A stretch of 64,000 bases of DNA from Myxococcales bacterium 68-20. GTDB lineage: Bacteria > Myxococcota_A > Polyangia > Polyangiales > Polyangiaceae. The stretch lies in assembly GCA_001899635.1 (NCBI GenBank), contig MKVQ01000043.1:305869-369868 (forward strand). Direction: 5' to 3'. This document shows, piece after piece, positions 16,436 through 25,829 of this stretch (the stretch's first letter is position 1; every line of letters begins with the position of its first letter). Made by a program: the position numbers and the translations under genes. The notes beneath the pieces were generated by a model. That model was given only the letters and a program-made list of their open reading frames with translations, was not told where the DNA came from and made no database searches.

Positions 16436-18238
16436 TCAATTGACGGGCGGCGGCGGCGCGTCGTTCACCGGACGCGCACCGCTACCACCGGCGTAGCCGT
16501 AGCTCGCAGCCGGTCCGATCCCCCAGACCGTCACCGAGAACGGCCCGGTGCTCCTCGCCTCGTGACGACCGTAGCCGCATTCCCCCTTCGGGTATTTCTG
16601 CGGATGGAAATCCGACGTCAGCTTCACCCAAGCGTATTCGTATTCGCCGGCGCCATCGAGGGGGACGAACGACGTGATCTCGCCGGCGCATTCGAGCGCC
16701 ACCGGGGCGAATCCCCCCGGCGTCTTGCGCCGCACGACCGTCACCGACGTGTCCGGATACGTGTAGTCCACAAAGAACACGTATCGATCCAGGAACTGCT
16801 CCACCGGGACGATGTTGACGAACTCGGGATCGCCCATCCGGTTCGCACCGCCACCGTATTGCCAGCCGGACATGTTCACGCCGGCGTAGAACGGGTGCTT
16901 CGAGTCCTGACTCCGGACGTGGACGATGGCGTCGGTCATGAAGCTAACGACCTCGCCGGACGACAGCTTCTCCGGCGCCGTTGGCGGCTTGATGGGATCG
17001 TACGTGAGGACCGTGTCGTCCGCTGCACCGACGAGGGTGAACCCCACTGTCTCGCGCACACGGGATCCGGACGGGCTGCTGAGCCGCGAGAGGTACGGCA
17101 CGAGCGGGTAGCTCGTGCCCCACTGCGAGAACGGCGGGATCTGCTGCTGCGTGAGATCACAAGCCCCCTTCTCGATCGGAAGGAAGGTGCACGGCGAGCC
17201 GCCGAAGAGGCCAACCGGCTTGTTCGCCTCGATCGGGCTTCCTGCCGGCGAGTCGATCTGCACGAACTGGAGCACCTCTCCGCGGGAGAGCGTCCACGTC
17301 TTCGGCTGGTTCTTCGTCGCGCCTTCGAGCCCCACCGCCCCGACGATGTGGACGTTGGGACGCATCGTGACCTGCGTGTCGTCATCGTTCGCGACGATCT
17401 GAATCGTCCTTCGACCGAGAGGCCCCCGATCGTACGGGTTTCCGAACCTTCCCGTCGTCACCGCAACGTAGTTCTTGTCCCACGACGAGACGGGCAGGAG
17501 GAGGGTCGACGTCGGGTAGAAGGAATCCGCTCCGCCGTAGGGGAAGATCGCGTACGCCGAGATCGGCGCGTCCGTCTTCAAATGGAAGGCAACGCTCTTG
17601 GCCGTTCCGTGCACGAACGGATCGGAAAGGAGCGCCGGGACGACGCCCTCGGGGCAGCGCTTGGCATCGGGCCGCCTCTGGACGGCCGATTGAGACAGGA
17701 AGACGACCGCGACCTGGCCCGGTGCGAGCGGACCCGCGACAGGCGTGTAGGTCTCCTGGTCCGCGCCCGTCCGTGACGTCGTGTAGATCGACTTCGAGAT
17801 GTCGAGCGGCGCTCCGCCGATCTCGGCCGTCACCATCACCGGACGATCCCACGTGTTGGCGACGAGCGCCGCGTAGCACGCGCCCGAACCATACTGCTCG
17901 TCGTCCGGCGGCACGGTCCAGAACGAGCACCCGATCGACCCCTTCGAGAGCCGGGCGCTCTCGCACGCGTCGACGCACTTGTCGACGCCGCAGCCCTGAT
18001 CCGGCCCGCAGACCTCGACCACCTCCAGGTCGGCGCCGTCACATCCGCGAAGCACCGTCTTGAGGTCCGGCGAACAGCGGAAGCCACAGACCGGTCCGGG
18101 AGGATTCGCATCGGCGCCGGCGTCCGGGTCGGTGAACGTGTTCTTGCGTTCGTCGAAGACGTCGCGCTGGCTCGAGCAAGCCGCGATCGCGGCGGCGACG
18201 ACGAGCCAGGCGCTGGGGAAGGCGATCGACCGTTTCAT
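16436..18238 (-). CDS. Module A: IgGFc-binding-like lipoprotein
   Basis: This 600-residue lipoprotein has the lipobox AAIAAC (Cys21) and an Asp/Ala-rich tether. A Cys-rich neck follows (CGFRCSPDLKTVLRGC, CGPDQGCGVDKCVDAC). The large domain resembles the IgGFc-binding N-terminal domain (PF17517-type), with APISAYAIFPYGGADSFYP and LPVSSWDKNYVAV. It ends near VTVWGIGPAASYGYAGG. It probably stands on the outer surface and may act in adhesion; IgG binding itself is not expected. It is the last gene of module A. The start overlaps the RCC1 stop by four bases (ATGA). Its full-length homologue is at 42807-44609. Confidence 0.88.
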   Translation of the reverse strand: MKRSIAFPSAWLVVAAAIAACSSQRDVFDERKNTFTDPDAGADANPPGPVCGFRCSPDLKTVLRGCDGADLEVVEVCGPDQGCGVDKCVDACESARLSKGSIGCSFWTVPPDDEQYGSGACYAALVANTWDRPVMVTAEIGGAPLDISKSIYTTSRTGADQETYTPVAGPLAPGQVAVVFLSQSAVQRRPDAKRCPEGVVPALLSDPFVHGTAKSVAFHLKTDAPISAYAIFPYGGADSFYPTSTLLLPVSSWDKNYVAVTTGRFGNPYDRGPLGRRTIQIVANDDDTQVTMRPNVHIVGAVGLEGATKNQPKTWTLSRGEVLQFVQIDSPAGSPIEANKPVGLFGGSPCTFLPIEKGACDLTQQQIPPFSQWGTSYPLVPYLSRLSSPSGSRVRETVGFTLVGAADDTVLTYDPIKPPTAPEKLSSGEVVSFMTDAIVHVRSQDSKHPFYAGVNMSGWQYGGGANRMGDPEFVNIVPVEQFLDRYVFFVDYTYPDTSVTVVRRKTPGGFAPVALECAGEITSFVPLDGAGEYEYAWVKLTSDFHPQKYPKGECGYGRHEARSTGPFSVTVWGIGPAASYGYAGGSGARPVNDAPPPPVN

Positions 18239-19629
18239 AGTCTGACTCCGACGGGAGATGGGTGATCCAGCGCGTCGCTCGTCGGTTGACCGAGCTCGCC
18301 CTTCTCGTTGCTGCCCCAGCATTCGACGGTTCCCCCCTGGACGAGCGCGCAGACGGCGCCGTTGGTCGCCGCCAGCTGAACTGCACGCCCCTTGAAGGCG
18401 GTCGCCGGGACGAGGGCGCTCTCGTAAGGGAAGGAGGCGACAGCTCCCGTGCCGAGGCGGCCGCGCCCGTCGTCTCCGCAGCATTGGACCGTGCCGTCGG
18501 TCATGCGGAGGCAGGTGAGCTCGTCGGCCACGACGACCTGTTGCGGCCAGACGTCCGTGTAGTTCGGCGCGTGCGCGGGCAACCGCGACGGATCCGGCGT
18601 GCCGGTGCAGAGCGCGCCGCGATAGGTCTGACCCCAGCAGTAGACCTCGCCCTCGGCGATCGCGCACGCATGCGCACGCGGCAAGGTCGGCTCCGGGGTC
18701 TCGAAGTCTTCCACCCATCCCGACGCCGCGAAGCTCGTGACGCCACCGAGCGGAACGACACGTTGGGGCACGGCGTGCGGGCTCACGGAGGCAACACGCC
18801 CCGCAAGCGGACCGAAGCTGCCGGCGAGCGCGCCCCAGCTCCAGATCTCTCCGCTCTTCGTCACGGCGAGCGTCGTGTGGGTCGCCGGGACGGCGCGCCC
18901 GACGACAAGCTGGCCCACGTCGGCGAAGGCAGGGCCGTTCACGTCGCCGAGGCCGACGTCGGGTCGCGCGAGCTGCGCTTGCTCGTTGTTGCCCCAGCAC
19001 ACGAGCGCGCCCGAGGCCGTGACGACACAAGCGGTGCTCGGGCCGACGTCGATGCGCGCAGCAAGGGCGCCCGGCGGAAGCTCGACGGGCGCGGGCTCGG
19101 GGTGAGGATCGAGGTCGGCGATTGGACGCTCGATCGCGAGGCCGAGCTGCCCGGACGAGTTGCCTCCCCAGCACATGACGCCGCCGTCCTTTCGGCGCGC
19201 GCACGTGGTCGCTCCCCCAGCGCTGAGCTGCACGACTTCCGTGAGGTTGCTCACGGTGCCGACCTTCCAGCCGGCGCCGCCGTCGCCGTCGGGCAGGTCG
19301 CCTCGACCGAGCGCGCCGAACGCGTCGCTTCCCCAGCAGCGGACGGTGCCGTCGTCCATCCGCGCGCAGAAGTGATCGTCGCCCGCCACGATCTCCTTCG
19401 CGCACGGCGAGCCTTTGCAGACGACCTCCTCTTCGACCACGACGAAGGGCGGCCGCGCGTCAGCATCGGCGCCGGCATCGACGACGGCGTCCTCTGCGTC
19501 CCGGTCAGGCGAGGCGTCCGGCGTAGGGGCGACGGCGTCCGAGCGCTCGTCCTCCGCGCACGCGAGCAAGAGCCCGCCCGCGCCCGCCGTGAACGTCGCC
19601 AGGATCAACGAAGCTCGAATCCAGCTCAT
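18235..19629 (-). CDS. Module A: RCC1-repeat lipoprotein
   Basis: This 464-residue lipoprotein has the lipobox LLLAC followed by an Asp/Ala-rich linker (DADARPP). It then has seven RCC1-type blades ending in CWG-like motifs. Examples are CARMDDGTVRCWG, CARRKDGGVMCWG, CVVTASGALVCWG, CAIAEGEVYCWG and CALVQGGTVECWG. Cysteines in most blades probably form disulfides outside the cytoplasm. This is a binding propeller and not a nucleotide-exchange factor. ATG 19629 has AGGTGAG about 7 bases upstream. It lies 25 bases after the second propeller gene and overlaps the IgGFc-like gene. The counterpart in module B is 44636-46063. Confidence 0.9.
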   Translation of the reverse strand: MSWIRASLILATFTAGAGGLLLACAEDERSDAVAPTPDASPDRDAEDAVVDAGADADARPPFVVVEEEVVCKGSPCAKEIVAGDDHFCARMDDGTVRCWGSDAFGALGRGDLPDGDGGAGWKVGTVSNLTEVVQLSAGGATTCARRKDGGVMCWGGNSSGQLGLAIERPIADLDPHPEPAPVELPPGALAARIDVGPSTACVVTASGALVCWGNNEQAQLARPDVGLGDVNGPAFADVGQLVVGRAVPATHTTLAVTKSGEIWSWGALAGSFGPLAGRVASVSPHAVPQRVVPLGGVTSFAASGWVEDFETPEPTLPRAHACAIAEGEVYCWGQTYRGALCTGTPDPSRLPAHAPNYTDVWPQQVVVADELTCLRMTDGTVQCCGDDGRGRLGTGAVASFPYESALVPATAFKGRAVQLAATNGAVCALVQGGTVECWGSNEKGELGQPTSDALDHPSPVGVRL

Positions 19630-19654
19630 CGGAAGCTCACCTGCCAGACGTGGT

Positions 19655-20836
19655 TCATTTGGAGAGATCGCGTCGGATCGCGATCCCGTCACCGACGACC
19701 CAGAGCTCGTTTGCGGGCGACCGCCACATCGCGTGGAAACCGTTCGTCAGCGGGAGATGGGTCAGCGTAACCGCTGACTGCTTCCACGCCTTGCCGTCCC
19801 AGTGACGAAGGCGCCCGTAGTCACCGGCCGCCCACGAGTCGTTCGAAGCCGTCTCCGAAACGGCATGCGTGACCTGGTCCTTCGGGGTCCCGGCGTGGAA
19901 CGTGAACGTGAACGTCTCGCCGTCGTCGGTCGAGACTCCGCGCCAGTCCCCCCGGCGCCAGCTCAACGTCTCGCCGACGAGGCACACCGATCCGTCGCTC
20001 ATACCTGCCGCGTAGAGCGTGCCGAAGCCCCCGTTACCGGGATCCGTCGGATCACCGGGAAGGACGACCTCCTCGAAGGCGGCTTCGCCGGATCGCCGGC
20101 GGCGGACCGTCGTGAGGTCGGAGTAGATGTCTTCCTTGTAAGATACACCTGCCAGCCAGACGCCGCTGTTCGAGCTCCCCCACACGTGCGTGTAGGCAAC
20201 ATCGCGGTCACCGATGTCCTCGAGCGACCAACCCGCTCCTCCGTCGGCGTCGGCCGCATAGTGGAGAACGCGACCCGTGTGAGGTGTCGTATCGAGCCGG
20301 CCGCCGACTGCCCACACGTCACCGGAGTCGCGCCCCCAGATCGAGACGATCGGATCGAGCGGGTCGCCAGGCGTGAGTACCGGTGAGAACGCGAGCGCGG
20401 CCGACGTCGCGCCTTGCCCGTGGAAGAGACCACCCTCGCCGCCGATCCAGATATCCGTCGGCCCGCTGCCCCAGATCGCGCGGAGCGAGCCGTCCAGCTT
20501 CGCATGCATCTTCCACGTATCGACTTCCCAGCGATAGACCTCGCCGCCTTCGGCGACGGCCCAGACGACCCCGGCACCGTCGCCCCAGACGGCCCTCAGC
20601 CGTGCATTGGGAGGCAAGACGGTGTGGCACCACCCGTCGTCGGAGCAGGTCCTGACTGGAGCATCGGCCTCGTGGGCCGCGTCGAGCCCCGCGTCTTCCG
20701 GCAGCTCATCGGGCGGTACGACGACGGGCGGCCCGGCATCTTCTTGCGGCATCGTGATGTCGCGCTCCGAATCGGCGCATGCCGCCGCCACCGTCACGAC
20801 CCCCGCCGCGGAGAGCACCCATCGCAGCGCCTTCAC
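19655..20836 (-). CDS. Module A: beta-propeller lipoprotein L2
   Basis: This 393-residue lipoprotein starts at GTG 20836, where GTGA overlaps the upstream stop. The lipobox is VAAAC, followed by an Asp/Pro-rich linker. CSDDGWCHTVLPP opens the folded part, as in its module B partner (CSTDGFCHTVLP). Propeller blades carry the WG..xxDVWxVG pattern: AVWGDGAGVVWAV, AIWGSGPTDIWIG, SIWGRDSGDVWAVG, HVWGSSNSGVWLAG and AMWRSPANELWVVG. The fold resembles BNR/YVTN-type propellers. Ligand is unknown, and there is no catalytic motif. Confidence 0.87.
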   Translation of the reverse strand: MKALRWVLSAAGVVTVAAACADSERDITMPQEDAGPPVVVPPDELPEDAGLDAAHEADAPVRTCSDDGWCHTVLPPNARLRAVWGDGAGVVWAVAEGGEVYRWEVDTWKMHAKLDGSLRAIWGSGPTDIWIGGEGGLFHGQGATSAALAFSPVLTPGDPLDPIVSIWGRDSGDVWAVGGRLDTTPHTGRVLHYAADADGGAGWSLEDIGDRDVAYTHVWGSSNSGVWLAGVSYKEDIYSDLTTVRRRRSGEAAFEEVVLPGDPTDPGNGGFGTLYAAGMSDGSVCLVGETLSWRRGDWRGVSTDDGETFTFTFHAGTPKDQVTHAVSETASNDSWAAGDYGRLRHWDGKAWKQSAVTLTHLPLTNGFHAMWRSPANELWVVGDGIAIRRDLSK

Positions 20837-22026
20837 GAGCCACCTCCAACGACCGTCTTCCCCGTCGAGCGCAACACGATCCCGTCTCCGACGATCCAGA
20901 CGTCTCCGGCGCTCGATCCCCATACGCCGTAGAGCTTCGGCTTTTCGCCGAGCGGAAGGGCGGCGAGCGACGGCTTCCACGCCGTGCCGTCGTAATGAAG
21001 GATCGTGCCCCGATCACCGACGGCCCAGATGTCCTTCGGGCCGGTGCCCCAGAGCCGGCGAAGATGGGCCGTCGTCGGCGACGGAACGATCTCCCATCGA
21101 ACGGCTCCGGCGCCGAGATGACGGATCGTCCCGGACTCACCGACGGCCCAGACGTCGTCGGCGGAGCTTCCCCAGATCGCAGTGAGAGGGACCGCAGCCT
21201 GGCTGTCGACCGCGGTCCAGACGAGAGACGTAGGGTCCGCGCCCGTTCCATGCAGGATCATGCCCTTCTGCCAGGGCTCGACAGCGCTGTTGTCCGCGGC
21301 GACCCAGACGTCGTTCGCGGCGGTTCCCCAGATGCTCGAGACGATCGCCGCTCCCTCGACCTTGGCCCACGGGTCGTCCGGCGCGCCGCGAACGAACTGG
21401 TTACCCCACCCCCACCCCTCCGGGGTGTCGAAGGCGTAGATGCCACCGCCGATGCGGACGTCACCCCTGCCGCTCCCCCAGATGGCGTAGATCGCGGCGC
21501 TGTTGAAGGGATCGCCGGTGAGGTTCTCCACCAGCTTGAAGTCCGGCCTTCCCTGGGTCCTGGCCGACGCATGGAAGAGCACGCTCGTCCCGCTGCCGAG
21601 CCAGACGTCGTCAGGGCCTGACCCCCAGATCGCGAAGAAGGTGTTCTTCACGTTCTCGGGAGCCGGCAGGAGCGTCCACGTCTTGCCGTCCCAGCGGAGG
21701 ATCGTTCCCCCCGAGCCGACGGCGAGGACATCGTCTTTGCCGGTGCCCCACACCGCCGTGAGCGTGCAGCGCGGATCGACAGGAGCGGCCACGGGGCACC
21801 ACGCGGCGTCCTCGCACCTCACGACGGTGCTGACACATCCCGGATCGCCGACGTCGCACGCGGCCGCCTCCGGCGCCGCGTCGGTGTCTCCGCCGGCATC
21901 CACCGCGCCGACCGAGCTCGACGCGTCCTCCTGCTCCGGGCTCGCCACCTCGGTGTTCGCGCAGCTCGCGAAGGCGAGCACGACGGCACCGAGCGCGATC
22001 GACGAGGTGACGACTACGCGGCTCAT
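20833..22026 (-). CDS. Module A: beta-propeller lipoprotein L1
   Basis: This 397-residue lipoprotein has the lipobox AFASC and a Glu/Asp/Ala linker. Two CxxxxPxC-type cysteine pairs (CDVGDPGC, CEDAAWC) precede a seven-blade propeller. The blades include AVWGTGKDDVLAVG, AIWGSGPDDVWLG, AIWGSGRGDVRIG, SIWGTAANDVWVA, AIWGSSADDVWAVG, LWGTGPKDIWAVG and VWGSSAGDVWIVG. It overlaps both neighbours by four bases, so it is translated from one polycistronic message. The counterpart is 47289-48560, which keeps the same order of blade variants, including the unusual DVR blade. Confidence 0.88.
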   Translation of the reverse strand: MSRVVVTSSIALGAVVLAFASCANTEVASPEQEDASSSVGAVDAGGDTDAAPEAAACDVGDPGCVSTVVRCEDAAWCPVAAPVDPRCTLTAVWGTGKDDVLAVGSGGTILRWDGKTWTLLPAPENVKNTFFAIWGSGPDDVWLGSGTSVLFHASARTQGRPDFKLVENLTGDPFNSAAIYAIWGSGRGDVRIGGGIYAFDTPEGWGWGNQFVRGAPDDPWAKVEGAAIVSSIWGTAANDVWVAADNSAVEPWQKGMILHGTGADPTSLVWTAVDSQAAVPLTAIWGSSADDVWAVGESGTIRHLGAGAVRWEIVPSPTTAHLRRLWGTGPKDIWAVGDRGTILHYDGTAWKPSLAALPLGEKPKLYGVWGSSAGDVWIVGDGIVLRSTGKTVVGGGS

Positions 22027-23228
22027 CGTGCCCCCGGTTCGTCGCAGGTGGTCATGAGGCACTTTCCTTCGACGCAGGGCTGTCCGAGCGCGACGTTGCA
22101 CCCGTTACCACAAGCACCGCAGTGGTTCGGATGGGACCGGAGATTCGTCTCGCAGCCGTCGCTCTGATCCGCGTTGCAGTCGGCGAAGCCCTCTTCACAC
22201 TCGAGCGCGCAAACGCCCTTGTGGCATGCCCGCACCTGGTTCGGCCCCGCTTCGGGACACGCGTTCGAGCAGAAGCCGCACGAATCGATCGCGCTGAGGA
22301 GGTCGACGCACTTCCCATCGGGACAGAGCGTCATTCCGGTGTCCCCGCACGGGATCGTGCAGAACGGCCCATCGCCGTTGACGAGCATGCACTGTTCACT
22401 CGACTTGCACTTGATCCCGCAGCCGCCGCAGTTGTCGCGGTCGTTGAGCCCGCCGACCTCGCATCCATCCGACGCGCAGCCGTTCGTGCCGATGTCGTCG
22501 TTGCAATCGTACCGGCGCGAGTTGCACTTCATCGCGCACTTCCCCGCGACGCAGCCGTACTTCGTTTCCGGCGGCATCGGCGAGCACGCGTCCTGTGGTG
22601 GCGCGCAGGCGTTCCCGCACGCGCCGCAGTTGTAGTCGTCCGTCTGCGGATCGACACAGATGGTGCCGAGACCGAAGGGACACTCGATCTTTCCGCTCGG
22701 GCAGCCGCACTTGCCGTTCCTGCACGACTGCCCCGCCGCGCACACGTTCCCGCACGCGCCGCAGTTCTCGGCGCTGGTCCTGACATCCACCTCGCAGCCA
22801 TCGTCGACGAGGTTGTTGCAGTCACGGTTGTCGGTGACGATGAAGTCGTTGCGGTTGACGCACTCGAGCTCGCATCTTCCGGCGACGCACCGAGACTTCA
22901 TGTTGAGCGGCAGATACTCGACGCACGCGTTACCGCACGTCCCGCAGTTCTCCGAATCGCGCGAGAGATCGGTCCCGCACTTGTGTACGACCTTCCCCGG
23001 CGCGACGCACGTCGCGTAGGGGACGGGGCACAAGGTGCCGATGCACATCAGCTCGTCCGACACCACGTCGGCAGCGGCGTCGGTCGCGGCGTCCGGGGAA
23101 GCCACGAAGGTGCCGCCGCCGCCGTCGACCATCTCGCCGAGGCGCACTGGCTCGACGGAGCAGCCGCTCCAGAGCGCGGCGACGAGGACAGTTGGGACGA
23201 GCAAGGCTCGCCAGTTGCGAACAGACAC
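22023..23228 (-). CDS. Module A: Cys-rich (CGxCGxxC-repeat, Stig1-like) lipoprotein
   Basis: This 401-residue lipoprotein has a lipobox ending LWSGC and an Ala/Asp linker. Six repeats of the type CGxCxxxC follow: CGTCGNAC, CGACGNVC, CGACGNAC, CGGCGIKC, CGFCSNAC and CGACGNGC. They alternate with DCN and DGCE segments. These resemble Stig1-like or tryptophan-poor EGF-like modules common in myxobacterial surface proteins. They must fold in an oxidising compartment. It follows the anti-sigma-like gene by 33 bases and overlaps the L1 start by four bases. Function is inferred as an extended surface stalk. Confidence 0.87.
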   Translation of the reverse strand: MSVRNWRALLVPTVLVAALWSGCSVEPVRLGEMVDGGGGTFVASPDAATDAAADVVSDELMCIGTLCPVPYATCVAPGKVVHKCGTDLSRDSENCGTCGNACVEYLPLNMKSRCVAGRCELECVNRNDFIVTDNRDCNNLVDDGCEVDVRTSAENCGACGNVCAAGQSCRNGKCGCPSGKIECPFGLGTICVDPQTDDYNCGACGNACAPPQDACSPMPPETKYGCVAGKCAMKCNSRRYDCNDDIGTNGCASDGCEVGGLNDRDNCGGCGIKCKSSEQCMLVNGDGPFCTIPCGDTGMTLCPDGKCVDLLSAIDSCGFCSNACPEAGPNQVRACHKGVCALECEEGFADCNADQSDGCETNLRSHPNHCGACGNGCNVALGQPCVEGKCLMTTCDEPGAR

Positions 23229-23261
23229 GTGGTGCTCCAGAGGGTGTTGGTTCGCCGCGAC

Positions 23262-24038
23262 TCAGTCGGCGAGGAGAGCGCGAATGCGATTGGCGTGAAC
23301 GCTCCTCGGATGCTTCGCGAGGAAGTCCTCCGCGAGCTTCACTGCCTCCTCCCGCCTTCCTTGCGCGAGGAGCGTGCGTGTCCGAAGCACGGTCGCTTCG
23401 GGTCGGAGTAGGCCGTGCGGGAACTCGGCGTCGTAAGCGTCGAGCTCCCGCAGGGCGGCCACGCGGTCGCCATCGCCGAGCTTCCTCCGAACCGCGTCGA
23501 GGAGCGCGATCTCGCGCGCCAGCGTCGAGCCGCTCTCGACGTCCGGAGAAGCGGCCTCCTCGACCTTGGGGGACGGCTCCGTCTCGGCCTTCGGCGAAGG
23601 CCGCAGCTTCGGGCTTGCCGCCGCGGAGCCTGGTGCGCTCGGGAGCGCATCCGGAGTGACGACCGCGACGACGCTCTCGCCTGACTCCCTTCCCTCGACC
23701 GCGACGGGCATCGTGGGCGGCGCGGGGGAGCGAGCCGGCGCGATCAGCGGCGACGGCGCCGAGCTCCGGCTCGCGATCGAGCCGGCGATGAGGGCGCCGA
23801 TCCCGAGCGCTGCGAGCGCGATGCCCATGCGGCGCGGCCACGGAGTCCCCGCTGAACCGCCGGCTTCGTCGCTACCGGCAGGCCCTGCCGAGGCGGACGG
23901 GATCGGCGCGGCAAAAGGCAGCGCCGCGAGGATCCTGGCCTCGAGCTCCGCCGGCGGCTCATCGTCGGCACCGGCCGATGCGACGATGGCGCGCTCGAGC
24001 GGCCCGCCGTCGTCCACGATGCGCTTCCCGTCACTCAT
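23262..24038 (-). CDS. Module A: membrane anti-sigma-like protein with TPR-like tail
   Basis: This 258-residue protein overlaps the sigma gene by four bases (ATGA), which marks it as the likely partner. The cytoplasmic N-terminus (ERAIVASAGADDEPP) is followed by one transmembrane helix near residues 75-92 (MGIALAALGIGALIAGSIAS). A Pro/Ser-rich stalk leads to a C-terminal helical, TPR-like domain outside (ALRELDAYDAEFPHGLL, EEAVKLAEDFLAKHP). A zinc HxxxCxxC anti-sigma motif is absent, so the assignment rests on position and topology. Homologues are at 39612-40352 and 49738-50505. Confidence 0.78.
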   Translation of the reverse strand: MSDGKRIVDDGGPLERAIVASAGADDEPPAELEARILAALPFAAPIPSASAGPAGSDEAGGSAGTPWPRRMGIALAALGIGALIAGSIASRSSAPSPLIAPARSPAPPTMPVAVEGRESGESVVAVVTPDALPSAPGSAAASPKLRPSPKAETEPSPKVEEAASPDVESGSTLAREIALLDAVRRKLGDGDRVAALRELDAYDAEFPHGLLRPEATVLRTRTLLAQGRREEAVKLAEDFLAKHPRSVHANRIRALLAD

Positions 24039-24616
24039 GGTCGGCGCCCCTTCTGGAAGCGCGCGGCAACAGCCTCGAGCTGCTCCCGCGCGATGCGGAT
24101 CCGCGACGCCACCGTCCCCGGCGGCGTCTGCGTGATGGTCGCGATCTCTTGCCGGGTCATTTGTTCCAGCTCGTAGAGAACGAAGGCCGATCGGACGTCC
24201 GGGCTCATTTGCGACATGGCTAGCTCGAGGAGGGTGCGGGCCTGTTTCCGTGCAAGCAGCTCGTCGGAGGAAGGAGCGGACGAACGACACTCATCCATCT
24301 CGACGGCGACGACTTGATCCGGCCGCCGCCTCTGCGAGCGCCGGGAACGAGCAGCGCTGCGAACGGCGATACCGGCCAGGTAGCGCTTCTCCTGCCCCTC
24401 GACGATCGCGTCCAGCTTCGACACGGCGATGAGGAAGGTCTCCTGCGCCGCATCGTCGGCATCCTCGGGCGAGAGCCCGAGCCGTCGAAGGAGCCTCCAG
24501 ACGAACGTGAGATGATTGCGTACGAGAGCGGCCTGGCGCGCCGCCCGCTCCTGCCGGGTACGGAGGCTGGTGTCGGACTGGTCAGGCGCGTCGTCGAGTG
24601 AGATCGAAGCGGCCAT
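24035..24616 (-). CDS. Module A: ECF-type RNA polymerase sigma factor
   Basis: This 193-residue sigma factor has region 2 (FVWRLLRRLGLSPEDADD, AAQETFLIAV) and region 4 (RSAFVLYELEQMTRQEIA, PPGTVASRIRIAREQ). The linker carries a basic patch (RSRRSQRRRP). It probably directs transcription of module A itself and is held by the overlapping anti-sigma-like membrane protein. The gene lies 36 bases after the stop of the GCP-motif protein gene, so the module may start there. ECF group not assigned. Confidence 0.92.
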   Translation of the reverse strand: MAASISLDDAPDQSDTSLRTRQERAARQAALVRNHLTFVWRLLRRLGLSPEDADDAAQETFLIAVSKLDAIVEGQEKRYLAGIAVRSAARSRRSQRRRPDQVVAVEMDECRSSAPSSDELLARKQARTLLELAMSQMSPDVRSAFVLYELEQMTRQEIATITQTPPGTVASRIRIAREQLEAVAARFQKGRRP

Positions 24617-24652
24617 GACCGCTGACTCTATGTCCGCCCGGGCCTCTTCTGA

Positions 24653-25711
24653 TCACCAGAATCTCCATCGGCCAGCGACACTTCCGACGCCCGAAGCCGA
24701 TGGGACCTCGAAAATCGTGGTCTCGGGGTCGGCCAGGAAGAACCGACGCCGCAGGATGGGGAAGGCCGCCCCCCCTTGAAGCTCCAGGGTGAAGGCCGGG
24801 GCCAGCGTCCACTCCAGGCTCGCGCCCACGACCGCTGCGAGCCATGGCGTGATGCTCGAAGTCGGGTTCCGAACGCCCGAGGTCGTCGCGTGGTGAGCAC
24901 CGAACGCGAACGCAGCGCACGGAGCCACGCTCAAGCGATGGGCGAGCACCGCCCGCACCGGACAGCCCCGGAGCGTCCCGCCGAGCCACCAATAGCTCTG
25001 TCGCCCGGCGGGGGCGCTGCTCGAGGCCGTTGCGAAGTCGAGACCGAGACGAACACTCGGAGCGAGGCCCGAGCCACCGGGCACGGCGTCGAGATCGACG
25101 AAGCCTCCGGCCGACGGGGCGAGCACCGGCGCCACGCCCCCCATCGCGCCGAGCTGAGCGCCGGCGGAGAGATCGAGCTTGGGGCTCGCGCCCGGACCAC
25201 TCGCAGTGGTGCGCGGCACTGTCGTCTCGGTCCAACCAGGCCGGCCCCTCTTGTCCGGAGCGGCAGGTGGAGCGGGCGCGTGGTCCTCGGGCGGGGACAC
25301 GGGCGGGGACGAAGGCTCCTCGCCGATTCGCGCATCGGGATCGAGAATGAGCGCAGCGATGAGCGCGAGTGCCTGCGCCACGTCGGTGCAGCTGTCGCTC
25401 GACACGGATCGGAGCTGGCGAGTGTCGTCTACCTCTCGAACCTCGAGACGACCGTTCGTGCGCGCCGGTGTCGCCTCGATCGCGACCGCGAGCTCCGTCG
25501 CCGCCTCGCCTTCGGACGCGAGACGCGAGCGTTTGGTCCGAGCGAGAATCGCGGAGAGAAAGACCGCGCGATCGGGGCAGCCGGCGGGCGCGGCGTACAC
25601 GAGGTGAAAGCGCGGCTCGTCGATCTCGCGCACCTCGGCGCGCGCGCGCGAAACGAGAGCGGCAACGAGAACGGCGGCGATGCCACCGCCTCGAAGGATG
25701 CTCGCGCTCAT
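24653..25711 (-). CDS. Module A: exported GCP-motif protein, probable outer-membrane barrel
   Basis: This 352-residue protein has a signal peptide (GGIAAVLVAALVSRARA). An N-terminal alpha/beta domain opens with VYAAPAGCPDRAVF, followed by a Pro-rich linker near residue 135. The C-terminal half is Gly/Ala-rich with alternating strands ending in GSVAGRWRFW. A terminal aromatic residue is typical of outer-membrane barrels. The same plan occurs at 37236-38252 and 51184-52185, each beside a sigma/anti-sigma pair. ATG 25711 was chosen; GTG 25720 is an alternative. It may be a sensor or porin for the sigma system (inference). Confidence 0.78.
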   Translation of the reverse strand: MSASILRGGGIAAVLVAALVSRARAEVREIDEPRFHLVYAAPAGCPDRAVFLSAILARTKRSRLASEGEAATELAVAIEATPARTNGRLEVREVDDTRQLRSVSSDSCTDVAQALALIAALILDPDARIGEEPSSPPVSPPEDHAPAPPAAPDKRGRPGWTETTVPRTTASGPGASPKLDLSAGAQLGAMGGVAPVLAPSAGGFVDLDAVPGGSGLAPSVRLGLDFATASSSAPAGRQSYWWLGGTLRGCPVRAVLAHRLSVAPCAAFAFGAHHATTSGVRNPTSSITPWLAAVVGASLEWTLAPAFTLELQGGAAFPILRRRFFLADPETTIFEVPSASGVGSVAGRWRFW

Positions 25712-25829
25712 GCCGGACACCGAGAATACGCCCTACCCTTGTGGTCGAGAACTGAACGGAGCATCGCGCTGCCCCGGCGGAGAGGAGCAACGTCGAGCTG
25801 CGTTGCTCGGTGGGCACTCGATCGGAGCG

